47,363 nt of DNA from Acidobacteriaceae bacterium (GTDB lineage Bacteria; Acidobacteriota; Terriglobia; Terriglobales; Acidobacteriaceae), in contig JANXUC010000079.1 in NCBI GenBank assembly GCA_025352065.1, forward strand, positions 1-47,363. Direction: 5' to 3'. The notes below the pieces were generated by a model that made no database searches, was not told where the DNA came from, and saw nothing but the letters and a program-made list of their open reading frames with translations. How positions within the stretch are numbered: position 1 is the stretch's first letter; the number at the start of each line of letters is the position of its first letter. Shown here one piece after another: positions 17,761-28,942 of this stretch. Both the position numbers and the translations under genes were made by a program.

Positions 17761-20220
17761 ATGAAGAGCGCAAAAAAAGAAACTCGAAATACAAAGACGG
17801 CCAGCCGCCCCGAAGGCATTGGTCTTGCCCAGTTGCAGTCCATGGTCGATAGCCTGCCGATTAACGTCATCTTGGCGGGCTTGGACCTAAAGATCCAATA
17901 CATGAACCCGCGGTCCAGCAAGACTTTGGAGAGCCTGCAGCAATTTCTGCCGATCAAGGTTTCCGAAATGGTGGGCCAATCCATCGATGCCTTCCACAAG
18001 AACCCCACGCATCAACGCAGCATGCTGGCCGATGACAAACACCTTCCCCACCAGACGCGGATCAAAGTGGGCACGGAACTTTTGAGTCTTCTGGTCACGG
18101 CGATCTACGACCAAGACAAGAAATACTGCGGGGCGATGGCGACATGGGAAATCATCACCGAAGCGGTCCGCATTGAAGCCGCCAAGATTGAGTTGGACGG
18201 CCAGATCGCCGCCATCAGCAAGTCGCAGGCTGTCATCGAGTTCAAGATGGATGGCACGATTGCCGAGGCGAACGACAACTTCCTGAAGACGCTGGGCTAC
18301 ACGCTGGATGAGATTAAGGGTAAGCACCACGGCATGTTCGTCGAAGAAGCCTACCGCCAGAGTTCCGACTACAGGGAGTTCTGGGCGAAGCTGAATCGCG
18401 GCGAGTATGTGGCGGGTGAATTCAAGCGTATCAGCAAAGGCGGAAGGGAAGTGTGGATCCAGGCTTCCTACAATCCCATTCTCGATGCCACCGGCAAGTC
18501 CACCAAGGTGATCAAATTCGCCACGGATGTGACGCAACAGAAGCTGCTGACGGCCGACTATTCAAGCCAGATCTCAGCCATTGGCAAGTCGCAGGCTGTG
18601 ATCGAGTTCAAAATGGACGGCACGATTGTGACCGCCAACGACAATTTCCTGAAGACTCTGGGCTACACGCTGGATGAGGTCAAGGGCAAGCATCACGGCA
18701 TGTTTGTCGAAGAGGCCTATCGGCAGAGTTCCGACTACCGGGAATTCTGGGCCAAGCTGAATCGCGGCGAATACGTGGCGGAGGAATTCAAGCGCATCGG
18801 CAAGGGCGGGAAAGAAATTTGGATTCAGGCTTCATACAACCCCATTCTCGATCTCAACGGGAAACCCTTCAAAGTGGTCAAGTATGCTTCGGATCTCACG
18901 CCACAAAAGCTGGCCCTCAACGCCATGATCGGGGACGTCACGATGTTGTCCAAGGCGGCAATGCAAGGCAATCTGGCGACGCGCGCCGAGGTCGCCAAAC
19001 ACAGTGGCGAATATCAAACAATCGTGCAGGGATTCAACGATACCCTGGATGCGATCATCGCCCCTCTGAATGTGTCGGCCAACTATGTGGAGCGCATCAG
19101 CAAGGGTGACATTCCCGCTCTGATCGTCGAGGCGTACCAAGGCGAGTTCAACAACATCAAGAACAGCCTCAATGCACTCATCGGCGCCATGAACGACATC
19201 ACGCAGGCCGCCGATGAAATCTCCCGCGGCAACCTGACCGTTACGCTTCGAGAACGGTCAAAAGAAGACAAACTGATGCAAGCCCTGTCCGCCATGGTCC
19301 ATGACCTGACTCGGACCGTCAGCGAGATTCGTACCATTGCCAGCGAAGTCAGCGCGGCCAGCATGTCCATCAGCACTGCCTCGGTAGAGATATCGAGCGG
19401 AGCTTCCACGCAGGCGGCTTCCGCGGAAGAAGCCTCTTCCTCGATGGAAGAGATGGTCTCGAACATCAAGCAAAACGCCGACAACGCGCAGCAAACCGAC
19501 AAAATCGCCAACAAATCGGCGAAGGATGCCCAAGAAAGCGGCAGAGCGGTGGTCGAGGCAGTCACTGCCATGAAGGAAATTGCGAGCAGGATTTCCATCA
19601 TTGAAGAGATTGCTCGCCAAACCAATTTGCTGGCGCTTAACGCCGCCATCGAAGCGGCACGCGCGGGAGAACACGGCAAGGGATTTGCCGTGGTCGCCGC
19701 TGAAGTTCGCAAGCTCGCGGAACGCAGTCAGAAGGCGGCTGGAGAAATCAACCAGTTGTCTGGAACCACCGTCAAGGTCTCGGAAAAAGCTGGCGAAATG
19801 CTGGACAAGCTCGTACCGGACATCCAGAAGACAGCGGAACTGGTGCAGGAAATTACGGCTGCCAGTAAAGAACAGGATACCGGCGCCGAACAGATTAACA
19901 AAGCGTTGCAGCAGCTCGAGAAGGTGATTCAGCAGAACGCCTCGGCTTCAGAAGAGATGGCGGCAACGACGGAGCAGCTGACCGGGCAGGCGGATCAGTT
20001 GATGAGCGCACTTGGATTCTTCCGCACCGGAGAGGACACGCCCGTTCGAGCGGCTAAGGCGGCTGCGGCAGGAGCGGGCCGCAATGGTAATGGCGGAGCG
20101 CATCGGTCGGACGGACTTGGCGCCCTCGCATCCGGTTCCAAGCCAGCCTCCAAGTCCGGCGTCTCTCTCAAAATGAAGGACAAAGAGGATGCGACGGACA
20201 AAGAGTTCGAACGTTATTAG
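17761..20220 (+). CDS. Soluble methyl-accepting receptor with three PAS domains
   Basis: This is an 819-residue chemoreceptor with no membrane segment or signal, so it should sit in a cytoplasmic array. PAS1 (about 20-130; [19 protein letters not shown]) is followed by two nearly identical PAS copies (148-262 and 270-384) of the BdlA/Aer-like kind, containing [14 protein letters not shown] and [20 protein letters not shown]. Two HAMP-like units follow ([20 protein letters not shown] and [20 protein letters not shown]). Then comes a full signalling domain with the canonical tip [20 protein letters not shown] and [18 protein letters not shown]. The C-terminus is a basic Ala/Gly-rich tail ending EFERY, not a clear CheR-docking pentapeptide. 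ATG 17761 has AGAGAGGA at good spacing; the longer frame from 17668 overlaps cheA and adds unconserved residues. PAS domains suggest redox, heme, flavin or small-ligand sensing. Confidence 0.93.
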   Translation: MKSAKKETRNTKTASRPEGIGLAQLQSMVDSLPINVILAGLDLKIQYMNPRSSKTLESLQQFLPIKVSEMVGQSIDAFHKNPTHQRSMLADDKHLPHQTRIKVGTELLSLLVTAIYDQDKKYCGAMATWEIITEAVRIEAAKIELDGQIAAISKSQAVIEFKMDGTIAEANDNFLKTLGYTLDEIKGKHHGMFVEEAYRQSSDYREFWAKLNRGEYVAGEFKRISKGGREVWIQASYNPILDATGKSTKVIKFATDVTQQKLLTADYSSQISAIGKSQAVIEFKMDGTIVTANDNFLKTLGYTLDEVKGKHHGMFVEEAYRQSSDYREFWAKLNRGEYVAEEFKRIGKGGKEIWIQASYNPILDLNGKPFKVVKYASDLTPQKLALNAMIGDVTMLSKAAMQGNLATRAEVAKHSGEYQTIVQGFNDTLDAIIAPLNVSANYVERISKGDIPALIVEAYQGEFNNIKNSLNALIGAMNDITQAADEISRGNLTVTLRERSKEDKLMQALSAMVHDLTRTVSEIRTIASEVSAASMSISTASVEISSGASTQAASAEEASSSMEEMVSNIKQNADNAQQTDKIANKSAKDAQESGRAVVEAVTAMKEIASRISIIEEIARQTNLLALNAAIEAARAGEHGKGFAVVAAEVRKLAERSQKAAGEINQLSGTTVKVSEKAGEMLDKLVPDIQKTAELVQEITAASKEQDTGAEQINKALQQLEKVIQQNASASEEMAATTEQLTGQADQLMSALGFFRTGEDTPVRAAKAAAAGAGRNGNGGAHRSDGLGALASGSKPASKSGVSLKMKDKEDATDKEFERY
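18202..18912 (+). repeat. Tandem 345-bp PAS duplication inside the receptor gene
   Basis: Copy 1 (18202-18546) and copy 2 (18568-18912) are the same length, 115 codons each, separated by 21 bp. By hand alignment about 18 of 115 residues differ, and long stretches are identical, such as [13 protein letters not shown] and [18 protein letters not shown]. Many codons differ at third positions, so the duplication is not brand new, or it has drifted under protein-level selection. Confidence 0.9.
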
Positions 20221-20306
20221 CGTAGTTCCGGCTTGACTTGAAGAAAGCTTCGAGCCGGACATCGCCGTCGAATCCATCCTCGAATTCGGGTTCCAAGGAG
20301 AAAAGC

Positions 20307-20813
20307 ATGAGTGTTAACGAAATTACCGAGACGCGACAGTATCTCACTTTCAAGTTGGGGGCCGAGGTCTTTGGCATCGATGTGGCCAAGGTGCGCGAGG
20401 TTCTCGACTTCACAACTATTACGGAAATTCCGAGAACACCGGATTTCATGAGTGGAGTGATCAACCTGAGGGGCAGTGTGGTACCGGTGGTCGATCTGCG
20501 CCTCTGTTTTCAGATGTCGAAAACGGAACGGACGCAGAACACCTGCATCGTGGTGGTTGAAGTCTTACTGGAGGGCGAAGCGACGGTAATTGGCGCCCTG
20601 GCGGATTCAGTGGAAGAAGTCCTCGATATGGAACCTTCTGAGATTCAGCCCGCACCCAGGATTGGAACCCAGATTCGAACCGAGTTTCTTCATGGCATGG
20701 GGCGACGCGAATCGCAGTTCATCATGATTCTTGACATCGACCGCGTTTTCTCGGCCGAAGAGCTTTCAACCGTGCGCAGTGTGGAAGGGAACGCTCTTGA
20801 AGCAAGCGCCTAG
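20307..20813 (+). CDS. cheW: CheW coupling protein
   Basis: This 168-residue protein is a single CheW domain: YLTFKLGAEVFGIDVAKVRE, EIPRTPDFMSGVINLRGSVV and PVVDLRLCFQM are classic, ending with ILDIDRVFSAEEL. It should link the soluble receptor to CheA. The frame opens at 20238, but ATG 20307 has AAGGAG at 20295-20300 with 6 bp spacing and starts right before the fold, so I use it. It lies 86 bp after the receptor stop. The C-terminal 20 residues (VEGNALEASA) extend beyond the usual domain end and look disordered. Confidence 0.95.
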   Translation: MSVNEITETRQYLTFKLGAEVFGIDVAKVREVLDFTTITEIPRTPDFMSGVINLRGSVVPVVDLRLCFQMSKTERTQNTCIVVVEVLLEGEATVIGALADSVEEVLDMEPSEIQPAPRIGTQIRTEFLHGMGRRESQFIMILDIDRVFSAEELSTVRSVEGNALEASA

Positions 20814-20867
20814 AGCCCCGGAATTGCCGAGTGATTCTAGAAGTGGCGGTCCCCCGGATGGAATGCC

Positions 20868-21722
20868 ATGACCGAACAGATCGACTCCCTGAGCGCGCGA
20901 GATCTGGATCGAGTGTGCAGTCTGGTCTACCAGCACTCCGGCATTAATCTCAACGCAGAAAAAAGAATCATGCTCGAAGGCCGGCTCAAGCGCCGCATGA
21001 CCTCGCTCAAGCTGGACTCTTACAGCGAATACTGCAAGTACCTGTTCGCCGGTGATCGCGATCCCAATGAAATCACACAACTGATCGACGCAGTGAGTAC
21101 GAACAAGACTGACTTCTTCCGCGAGAAGGAGCATTTCGAGGTGTTGTTGGCGAAGGTACTTCCCGCGTTAGCGGCAAGAAATGGGACTGTCCGCGAAATA
21201 GTGCTTTGGAGTGCTGGCTGTTCGAGCGGAGAAGAACCCTACACGCTGGCCATCGTGTTGACCGAGTATGCCCGCCTGCATCCCGCGTTTCGCTTCCGGA
21301 TCCTGGCCACCGATATTTCCACCTCAGTGCTGGAGAAGGCTCAACGAGCGGTTTTTACCGCCGAGGTCGTGAACCCTGTTCCGCCCGAGTTGCGGCGACG
21401 ATTCTTCCTCCGCAGCAAGGATCGCAAATCGAATCTGCTGCGGGTGGTGCCAGAACTGCGCCAGAAGATCGAGTTCCGCCACCTGAATTTGATGGAAGAC
21501 TTCGCTCTTCCCGAGCCCGCCGACGTCATCTTTTGTCGCAATGTGATCATCTACTTTGACCGGCCCACGCAGGAGCGCCTCTTTCGGAAATTTGCCCGGC
21601 AGCTCGTCAACGGCGGCTACGTTTTCGTCGGCCATTCCGAAAGCCTCCATCACATGGACGTTCCACTGGTGCCGGTGGCGCCGGCCGTTTACAGGAAAGC
21701 TGATGGCTACGATAGAAAATGA
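20868..21722 (+). CDS. cheR: Chemoreceptor methyltransferase CheR
   Basis: This 284-residue protein transfers methyl groups from S-adenosylmethionine to receptor glutamates. It has the N-terminal helical domain (LVYQHSGINLNAEKRIMLEG, RLKRRMTSLKLDS), the conserved NKTDFFREKEHF, the SAM-binding WSAGCSSGEEPYTLAI and ILATDIS, and the late motif VIFCRNVIIYFDRPTQERLF with GYVFVGHSES. It has no TPR extension, so it is the plain type. Its 3' end overlaps cheD by 20 bp. With CheB and CheD encoded next, the receptor has a full adaptation system. Confidence 0.95.
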   Translation: MTEQIDSLSARDLDRVCSLVYQHSGINLNAEKRIMLEGRLKRRMTSLKLDSYSEYCKYLFAGDRDPNEITQLIDAVSTNKTDFFREKEHFEVLLAKVLPALAARNGTVREIVLWSAGCSSGEEPYTLAIVLTEYARLHPAFRFRILATDISTSVLEKAQRAVFTAEVVNPVPPELRRRFFLRSKDRKSNLLRVVPELRQKIEFRHLNLMEDFALPEPADVIFCRNVIIYFDRPTQERLFRKFARQLVNGGYVFVGHSESLHHMDVPLVPVAPAVYRKADGYDRK

Positions 21723-22209
21723 CATCCCTGTCTTCTACCTGCAACCCGGAGAAGTTCACCTGGCCCGCAGCCCCGCCGTCCTTCGGACCCTGCTGGGCTC
21801 CTGCGTTGGGGTTACATTTTGGAGTTCCCGCCTCCGGCTGGGCGCGCTTTGTCATGGCATCCTGCCGCGATCTCCATCCGGAATCTGCACTGCGGAGGGC
21901 TACCGCTACGTGGACTTTGCCATTCGCGATCTGCTGCGGCAGTTTGTTGACTTGGGTGCCGAGCGCAAAGAAATCGAGATCAAAGTCTTTGGCGGCGCCG
22001 ACGTCCTTCCCTTGTTTGGCGCCAGCTCCAAGAAGACTACCGTGGGACAGCAAAATTGCCAGGTGGTGCTGGAGGTCCTGGCGATCGAGAGATTGGTCAT
22101 AGTCGCATCGGACGTAGGTGGCAGCGTGGGCCGCACGATTGAGTTGAACACGGGATCGGGCGAAGTACTGTTGCGTCGGCTGACCCGCAAAAACGGGCAG
22201 CCATGGTGA
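21703..22209 (+). CDS. cheD: Chemoreceptor glutamine deamidase CheD
   Basis: This 168-residue protein should deamidate specific receptor glutamines and may bind a CheC-type phosphatase. The catalytic Cys34 lies in TLLGSCVGVTFW and His51 in LGALCHGILP; VFGGADVLPLF follows and the C-terminal part (VGGSVGRTIELNTGSGEVLL) matches the family end. The frame extends upstream to 21556, but ATG 21703 has AGGA at 21693-21696 and begins the domain directly, so the true gene overlaps cheR by 20 bp. No cheC was found in the window, so any partner is elsewhere or replaced. Confidence 0.93.
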   Translation: MATIENDIPVFYLQPGEVHLARSPAVLRTLLGSCVGVTFWSSRLRLGALCHGILPRSPSGICTAEGYRYVDFAIRDLLRQFVDLGAERKEIEIKVFGGADVLPLFGASSKKTTVGQQNCQVVLEVLAIERLVIVASDVGGSVGRTIELNTGSGEVLLRRLTRKNGQPW

Positions 22210-22249
22210 GGAAAGAGATGTGGTGCGGCAAGGACGTGGTGAGGACTGA

Positions 22250-23314
<1,065 letters not shown>

Positions 23315-23321
23315 GGCATAT

Positions 23322-25142
23322 ATGGCTCCTCCACAAAAAATAACCGAGGCTACACAGACAATGGCGCAGGGGGCTCTCATGTCCGCAATCCGCTTGAAAC
23401 CGGCAAATAATCGGAGCGCGGAGGAGGTCACGGAGATGTTGTCCAGCCTCAACCGTGCACAGGGTGAGCTTGTCCGTTTGGCTGCTTCCAGCGAGCTGGA
23501 AATCGCCGCCGTCACCCATGCCTTTAAGGGCCTCGCCGGCGAAGCTGGTCAGGTCCTGCAGCAGGCTGCGGTCATTGTTTCTTCTGTAGGCAATGAAAAT
23601 GTAAGTGCCGCGCTGTCTAGGGTGCAAGGGCTGTCGGAAACGGTAAAAACCTTCTTAGGCCAAAGGCTGGAAGCTGCCACATCCATCCTGCAGACCCTGC
23701 AAGCCGCAGAGGTTTTGCTACGCCACTTGGCTTGGGCTACGCAACGCCAGGAGGCGATCGCTGGCCATCTCAAGGCCTTGAGTGTCCTGACCAACGTCGA
23801 AGTGGCACAAATGGGTGACGCCGGAAGCGGCTTTCACTTTCTCGCGCAGGAGCTCTACAGCTTTGCCAAGTCGGTTTCCGAGCAAACCCAGGAATTGGCG
23901 CGCCAAGCCGAGAGCCGCAAGCAAGCCATTGAAGAGACGCGCCGCGACTTGGCGTCCGGTTTGCCCGGTCTGCAAAGCGAACTCGTTCGCGCCGAATCCG
24001 ATCTACTCAGCACGCTGCAAGTAATCGGTGACGGGTTGAGCCTGCTGGCCGCCGTTCCGGGGCGCTTTCAGATTAGCGTCGAAACTACGACGCAACAAAT
24101 CGCCGGGGTCGTTTCCGCTATTCAGGCCCAGGACATTACGCGTCAGCAAGTCGAGCATGTGCAGGAGGGGCTGCGCCTGGCGGCCTCCACGCTTGGGACA
24201 GCAGGCGGCCAATCCGCTAGTCGGTTCCCCACCGTCTACGCTGGATTGACCATTCAGATTTCTCAACTCAAGAACATTCAACAAACCGTGGAGCACTGGG
24301 TCTCGCAGGTCGGCAGCTGCATGGGAGGCATTCAGAAGCTCAACGCGTCGGAGGTCGTCAACGTCGGCTCCATCGTTCTGATTCAGGAACGAGAACTGTC
24401 GTCGCAACTGGCCCGGGTCGAAGAACTCCAGCAAAAAAGCCAGGCTTACGGCGTCAAGATACAAGATACGGTGCAGGGCTTGTCCAGCCTGGTTGAATTG
24501 GTGAATGAGCATTTAAAGCGCTCCCAGACCATCCGCCAGCGCCTGCAGTTGCTGACTTTCAACTCTCTTATTGAAGCCCACCATCTTGGTCGCCAGGGCG
24601 GGATCGTTTCGGCCATCGCGAACCTGATCAAAGGGGTGTCGGCGGAGTGGATTGTCATCGCCGACCAATCGCAAGCGGCCATCACGGAAATCGTCCGCTT
24701 GGTGCAACAGACCAGCCATGTCATGGAGGTGTTTTCCGATGCTAGTTCGGAGAAGCTCCGCGCCGACCAGATGCACAGCAACGCGACGCTGGACGGCGTG
24801 CGGAATACGGCTGTATTCGTGGCCCACGAAGCTGCACAAATGCAAGGTGTCACCGAAAGAATGCAGACCCATGTGGGCTATGCCAGGGACACCGTCGCAC
24901 GCCTCGAAGCCTGCTTCGGTCGCCTCGGTGTGGCGTTGACAGAGATCGAAACGCTGGCGGGCGGGTTGCAAAGGGACAATCCACAGATCGCGGGAGAGTA
25001 CGATGCAGCCGAAGTCGAGCGACTGTTTTCGACTTCCTACACTACGGAAATCGAGCGCCAAGTCCTGCAATCCGCATTGCTAGGAACCCCCTTACCGGTG
25101 GTGGAAACGTCGCTCGTGAGTCACGCGGTGGAATTTTTCTGA
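23322..25142 (+). CDS. Unusual coiled-coil chemosensory protein: CheZ-like motif plus degenerate receptor tip
   Basis: This 606-residue protein has no membrane segment and is almost entirely predicted alpha-helical by eye. I know no named family for it. Around residues 268-285 it has SAIQAQDITRQQVEHVQEGL; QDITRQ resembles the CheZ catalytic motif QDLTGQ, keeping the Asp and final Gln. Around residues 405-450, QRLQLLTFNSLIEAHHLGRQ then GGIVSAIANLIKGVSAEW aligns with the receptor tip consensus ([16 protein letters not shown], GRGFAVVAxEVRKLAE), but the conserved charged residues are lost. The C-terminus has DAAEVERLFSTSYTTEIERQ. It sits between cheB and cheY, 7 bp after cheB. It may be a CheY phosphatase, a receptor-array modulator or both; that is inference. 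The frame is open from 23220, but ATG 23322 is the first start after cheB. Confidence 0.8.
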   Translation: MAPPQKITEATQTMAQGALMSAIRLKPANNRSAEEVTEMLSSLNRAQGELVRLAASSELEIAAVTHAFKGLAGEAGQVLQQAAVIVSSVGNENVSAALSRVQGLSETVKTFLGQRLEAATSILQTLQAAEVLLRHLAWATQRQEAIAGHLKALSVLTNVEVAQMGDAGSGFHFLAQELYSFAKSVSEQTQELARQAESRKQAIEETRRDLASGLPGLQSELVRAESDLLSTLQVIGDGLSLLAAVPGRFQISVETTTQQIAGVVSAIQAQDITRQQVEHVQEGLRLAASTLGTAGGQSASRFPTVYAGLTIQISQLKNIQQTVEHWVSQVGSCMGGIQKLNASEVVNVGSIVLIQERELSSQLARVEELQQKSQAYGVKIQDTVQGLSSLVELVNEHLKRSQTIRQRLQLLTFNSLIEAHHLGRQGGIVSAIANLIKGVSAEWIVIADQSQAAITEIVRLVQQTSHVMEVFSDASSEKLRADQMHSNATLDGVRNTAVFVAHEAAQMQGVTERMQTHVGYARDTVARLEACFGRLGVALTEIETLAGGLQRDNPQIAGEYDAAEVERLFSTSYTTEIERQVLQSALLGTPLPVVETSLVSHAVEFF

Positions 25143-25210
25143 AGTTTGTGTCGATTTCGCACGGAGTTCCGGAGCGCCGATTCGGGCTCATGAGTACGAG
25201 GAGGAATGAG

Positions 25211-25573
25211 ATGAAAAAGATATTGGCGGTTGACGATTCTGCCAGCATTCGTCAGATGGTGAGCTTCACCCTGAAGACTGCTGGCTACGATGTCATGGAC
25301 GCAATCGATGGCAGGGATGGCCTCGCCAAAGCAGGCAAAGAGAAATTCGATCTGATCCTGACCGATCTCAACATGCCAAACCTCGACGGAATCGGACTCA
25401 TCCTCGGGGTTCGCAAACTCCCTGGCTACTTTTTTGTTCCGATCCTGATGCTTACGACCGAATCGCAGGCCGAGAAGAAAGATGAAGGGCGCAAGGCAGG
25501 CGCTACAGGATGGATTGTAAAGCCTTTCAATGGCGAACAGTTAGTCGCCGCGCTGCAGAAACTGCTGAAGTAA
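25211..25573 (+). CDS. cheY: CheY-like response regulator
   Basis: This 120-residue single-domain receiver has the acidic pair Asp8-Asp9 ([11 protein letters not shown]), phospho-acceptor Asp52 in [13 protein letters not shown], the switch Thr in LMLTTES and Lys in WIVKPF. This full CheY set makes it the natural output of CheA. ATG 21 codons inside the longer frame is chosen because AGGAGGAA lies just upstream and the receiver fold begins at MKKILAVDD. It is 68 bp after the coiled-coil protein and 10 bp before the hybrid kinase. With no motor genes nearby, the target of CheY is unknown. Confidence 0.94.
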   Translation: MKKILAVDDSASIRQMVSFTLKTAGYDVMDAIDGRDGLAKAGKEKFDLILTDLNMPNLDGIGLILGVRKLPGYFFVPILMLTTESQAEKKDEGRKAGATGWIVKPFNGEQLVAALQKLLK

Positions 25574-25583
25574 TAGGGATAGC

Positions 25584-28500
25584 ATGGTCGAGAACAATCA
25601 GGACGCAGCAGCGCACCGCACCCCGAAACCGAGATCGGGTTCCGGCCTCGCCTTCGGCCCGGCACTGGACCTGGACTCAGGCGTCACGCGGCTGCATGCG
25701 GAGACCATTTCCGCGGAAACTGGGCCGCAGCCGCCCGGCGACCCGGCGTACGGCTCTCTTGCATTCGCAAACCTGCCCCTCCTGGCCTCCCTCATTGAGC
25801 AGGCTGCCGAAGCGATTCACGGGATCGATCTGGAGGGAAATTGCACGTTTGCCAATTCCGCGTGCGCGCGGCTGCTCGGGTACGCGGCGCCAAGCGAACT
25901 TCTCGGGAAGAACATGCACGCGCTCATGCATCACACGCGACGCGACGGAAGCGCCTGTCCGCAGTCGAAATGCGCGATCAGTCTGGCCGTGCGCCAAGAG
26001 CAAGAACACCACATGACCGACGAGCTTCTGTGGCGAGCCGACGGTAGCGGCTTCCTGGCTGAGTATTGGTCGTATCCCATGTACCGCGGCAAGGAACGTA
26101 TTGGGGCAGTGGTTACCTTTCTCGATATCACGGCGCGGCGCGAGACCGAGGAGGCTCTCAAGGAATCGGAAGAGCATTACCGCCGCCTGGTTGAAGACAA
26201 TCTTGCGGGGATCTTCCGCTACTCCAAGGATGATAAATTTGTCGCGGCCAACCGCGCTTTTGCATTGATGCTCGGATACTCCTCGCCCGAAGAACTGATC
26301 GGCCTGAAGCGTACGGATCATTACTTCAGTCCGGAGGACGCTGATCGTGTGACGGAGCGCTTGCACTGGGAGCAAAATTTGACCGACTCCGAAGTCTGCC
26401 TCAAGCGAAAGGACGACGCACCCGTCTGGGTACTCGCCAAAGTTGGCTGGGTAAAAAACGACAATGGCGATTCCGTCGTCGCTGGCACTTACATAGATAT
26501 CACACGGTGCAAGCTGGTCGAAGCAGCGCTCAAAGCCTCCGAAGAGCATCATCGCCGCCTGTTTGAGCGTAACTTGGCTGGCATTTTCCGCTACTCCGCC
26601 GAAGGCACCGTCATGGATGCCAATCAAGCCTTCGCCACCATGCTGGGGTATTCCTCCCCGTCCGAAGTCACAGGGCATGCACGAAACGAGCTTTTCTTCG
26701 ATCCCGGCGAAGCGGACCGCACCTGGGCCAGCTTGCGCCAGGAAAAGACGCTGACCAAACTCGAGGTGTGCCTCAAACGCAAGGACGGCGGTGCTGTGTG
26801 GGTGCTGGAAAACATTGGCTGGGTGGAAAACGGCACGCAAGCGCCGCTGGTCGAAGGCATCTGCATCGATATTACGGCTCGCAAGTTGGCCGAACACGAG
26901 ATTGGTAAAGCTCGAGATGCAGCCGAATCCGCCAGCCGCGCCAAGAGCCAGTTCCTGGCTAACATGAGCCATGAAATTCGCACCCCAATGAATGGCGTGA
27001 TCGGCATGACCTCGCTGCTCTTGGATACTTCCCTCAGCGCTGAGCAACGCCAGTTTGCCGAGATCGTCCACACCAGCGGCAAAACCCTGCTGGGAATCAT
27101 TAGCGATATCCTCGATTTTTCAAAAATAGAAGCCCGCAAGCTGTCTCTGGAAACCTTGGACTTTGACTTACAAGCTCCCCTTCGCGAAGCCGCGGAGATG
27201 GTAGCTCTTGAGTCCTACAAGAAAGGGTTGGAATTGCTCTGCAGAATTGATCGCGAGGTTCCCACGCTGCTCCGGGGCGACCCCGGGCGTTTGCGTCAGA
27301 TTCTCGTAAATCTTCTCTCGAATGCCGTCAAGTTCACAAGCGCGGGTGAGATTAGCCTTAGCGTGGAAGTGGAGGCGGAGTACGAAAGCACGGTCACGCT
27401 CCGCTTTGCCGTAAAGGATACTGGCATTGGCTTTCCTGAGGAACAAGCTCCGTTCCTGTTCGCCCCCTTCGTCCAGGGCGACGGGTCCACGACGCGCAAG
27501 TACGGCGGCACGGGCCTGGGTCTCACCATCAGCAGACAACTCGTTGAGCTGATGGGAGGGCGAATCGGCGCACACGGCGCCGTCGGTCGCGGGGCCACGT
27601 TCTGGTTCACCATCACCTTGGAAAAACAACTTCAGCGCGGAGCCGATTCGACCCACCTCTACATCACTCTGCAGGCTCCCAGAGTGCTCGTCGTCGAAAA
27701 TAACGCCTCGAGCCGCGCTCTCCTCCGCCCCCTTCTGAAAGATCTGGGCTGCCGGACCGAAGAAGCCTGTGACGCGGGTTCCGCAATGGCTACCCTGCAG
27801 GCAGCTACTCAAGCCGGTGATCCCTTCCGTATTGCCTTGCTCAATTCCGAATTGCCGCAAGTCAACGGCAAAGAACTCGGCAGCCGCATAGTCGCCGACC
27901 CCACGCTGCAGGGAACCGCCCTGTTGCTCATGGCGGCCTTGGGACAAGAGATGGAAGACAGTTCCCTGCTTCGATTGGGATTTGTCGGAAAGCTCTCGAA
28001 ACCCGTCTGGAAATTGTCTCTGCAGGAATCGCTCACCTTGGCTTTGCAAAAAAGACGAGACACAGGAATTTTGCATGAACCGCCTCTTGCGTCCGCCCTT
28101 GGCCCCGTCTCCGCTCTCCCCGTCGCGGCTCGCGCCAAAGTTCTGGTCGTAGAAGACAATGCAACCAATGAAAAAGTGGCGTTGGCAATCCTCGGCAAGC
28201 TTCAGCACCACGCCGATGTTGCTCGCAGCGGCGAAGCCGCTCTTGAGGCGCTTCGGACAAGCGCTTACGACATTGTTCTCATGGATTGCGAGATGCCGAA
28301 TATGGACGGCTTCGAGACTTGCCGCCGCATCCGAAATGGCGCCGGTGGATCTCACAATTCCGCAATCCCAGTCATTGCCGTCACCGCCAATGCAATGCAA
28401 GGCGATCGTGAAAAATGCATCGCGGCAAAAATGGACGATTACCTTTCAAAGCCGATCGAACCGGAACAACTGGCCCAAATCATTTTGAAGTGGTTTTCTA

Positions 28501-28895
28501 ACCTGCAGGGGAAGGAGCTCATGAAACCGTCGACTTTGGCCACTTCACTCCTGCGGGAATTGATCTTCGCGGAAAGCGACTTGGTCGCCCGCCTTTCGGG
28601 CGACACCGACTTGGCCCGAATGATTGTCTCGGGATTTGTCAGCGACGTTCCTGGACAGCTTAAGAATCTACGAGAGCAAATTGACAGAAGCGATGCTGCT
28701 GGCGCCAGCGCGCAGTCGCACACGCTGAAAGGCGCTGCAGCCACGGTTTCCGCAGTGGAATTGAGCGCTCTCAGCCTGAAGATTCAACTGGCTGCCACCG
28801 CCGGAGACTGGTCTCGTGCCTCCGGCCTTCTTATCCAGCTTGAGAACCAATTTGAGACTTTTACAACTACTTTGAAACAGTCGGGTTGGATTTAG
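25584..28895 (+). CDS. Hybrid histidine kinase: PAS3-HisKA-HATPase-pseudoREC-REC-HPt
   Basis: This is a 1,103-residue soluble kinase with a complete phosphorelay on one chain. Three PAS domains occupy about residues 65-180, 195-310 and 318-432; the last two share [15 protein letters not shown] and CLKRKD, so they are related copies. HisKA has His463 in [16 protein letters not shown]. The ATPase has [19 protein letters not shown] and [20 protein letters not shown]. The first receiver (about 690-815) is degenerate: VVENN replaces the acidic pair and Asn754 (LLNSELP) replaces the phospho-Asp. The second (about 850-970) is intact, with Asp901 in [12 protein letters not shown] and Lys in LSKPIE. 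The HPt domain has His1046 in [11 protein letters not shown]. It follows cheY by 10 bp, so it probably feeds or drains the same regulators. Confidence 0.95.
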   Translation: MVENNQDAAAHRTPKPRSGSGLAFGPALDLDSGVTRLHAETISAETGPQPPGDPAYGSLAFANLPLLASLIEQAAEAIHGIDLEGNCTFANSACARLLGYAAPSELLGKNMHALMHHTRRDGSACPQSKCAISLAVRQEQEHHMTDELLWRADGSGFLAEYWSYPMYRGKERIGAVVTFLDITARRETEEALKESEEHYRRLVEDNLAGIFRYSKDDKFVAANRAFALMLGYSSPEELIGLKRTDHYFSPEDADRVTERLHWEQNLTDSEVCLKRKDDAPVWVLAKVGWVKNDNGDSVVAGTYIDITRCKLVEAALKASEEHHRRLFERNLAGIFRYSAEGTVMDANQAFATMLGYSSPSEVTGHARNELFFDPGEADRTWASLRQEKTLTKLEVCLKRKDGGAVWVLENIGWVENGTQAPLVEGICIDITARKLAEHEIGKARDAAESASRAKSQFLANMSHEIRTPMNGVIGMTSLLLDTSLSAEQRQFAEIVHTSGKTLLGIISDILDFSKIEARKLSLETLDFDLQAPLREAAEMVALESYKKGLELLCRIDREVPTLLRGDPGRLRQILVNLLSNAVKFTSAGEISLSVEVEAEYESTVTLRFAVKDTGIGFPEEQAPFLFAPFVQGDGSTTRKYGGTGLGLTISRQLVELMGGRIGAHGAVGRGATFWFTITLEKQLQRGADSTHLYITLQAPRVLVVENNASSRALLRPLLKDLGCRTEEACDAGSAMATLQAATQAGDPFRIALLNSELPQVNGKELGSRIVADPTLQGTALLLMAALGQEMEDSSLLRLGFVGKLSKPVWKLSLQESLTLALQKRRDTGILHEPPLASALGPVSALPVAARAKVLVVEDNATNEKVALAILGKLQHHADVARSGEAALEALRTSAYDIVLMDCEMPNMDGFETCRRIRNGAGGSHNSAIPVIAVTANAMQGDREKCIAAKMDDYLSKPIEPEQLAQIILKWFSNLQGKELMKPSTLATSLLRELIFAESDLVARLSGDTDLARMIVSGFVSDVPGQLKNLREQIDRSDAAGASAQSHTLKGAAATVSAVELSALSLKIQLAATAGDWSRASGLLIQLENQFETFTTTLKQSGWI

Positions 28896-28942
28896 CCCGA
28901 GGGCCTGGACCGAAGAAAAAGCAGCAAGAAAGGAACACCAAA

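Noticed and set aside
18202-18912. Assembly duplication as the cause of the PAS repeat
   Set aside because: The copies differ at many synonymous and some amino-acid positions, so this is not a copied read artefact.
25677-27071. 464-codon minus-strand open frame opposite the hybrid kinase
   Set aside because: It is a codon-bias shadow of a strongly conserved PAS/HisKA gene; its sequence shows no family features.
27168-28400. 410-codon minus-strand open frame opposite the hybrid kinase
   Set aside because: Same reason: the plus-strand frame has clear ATPase and receiver motifs over the whole stretch.
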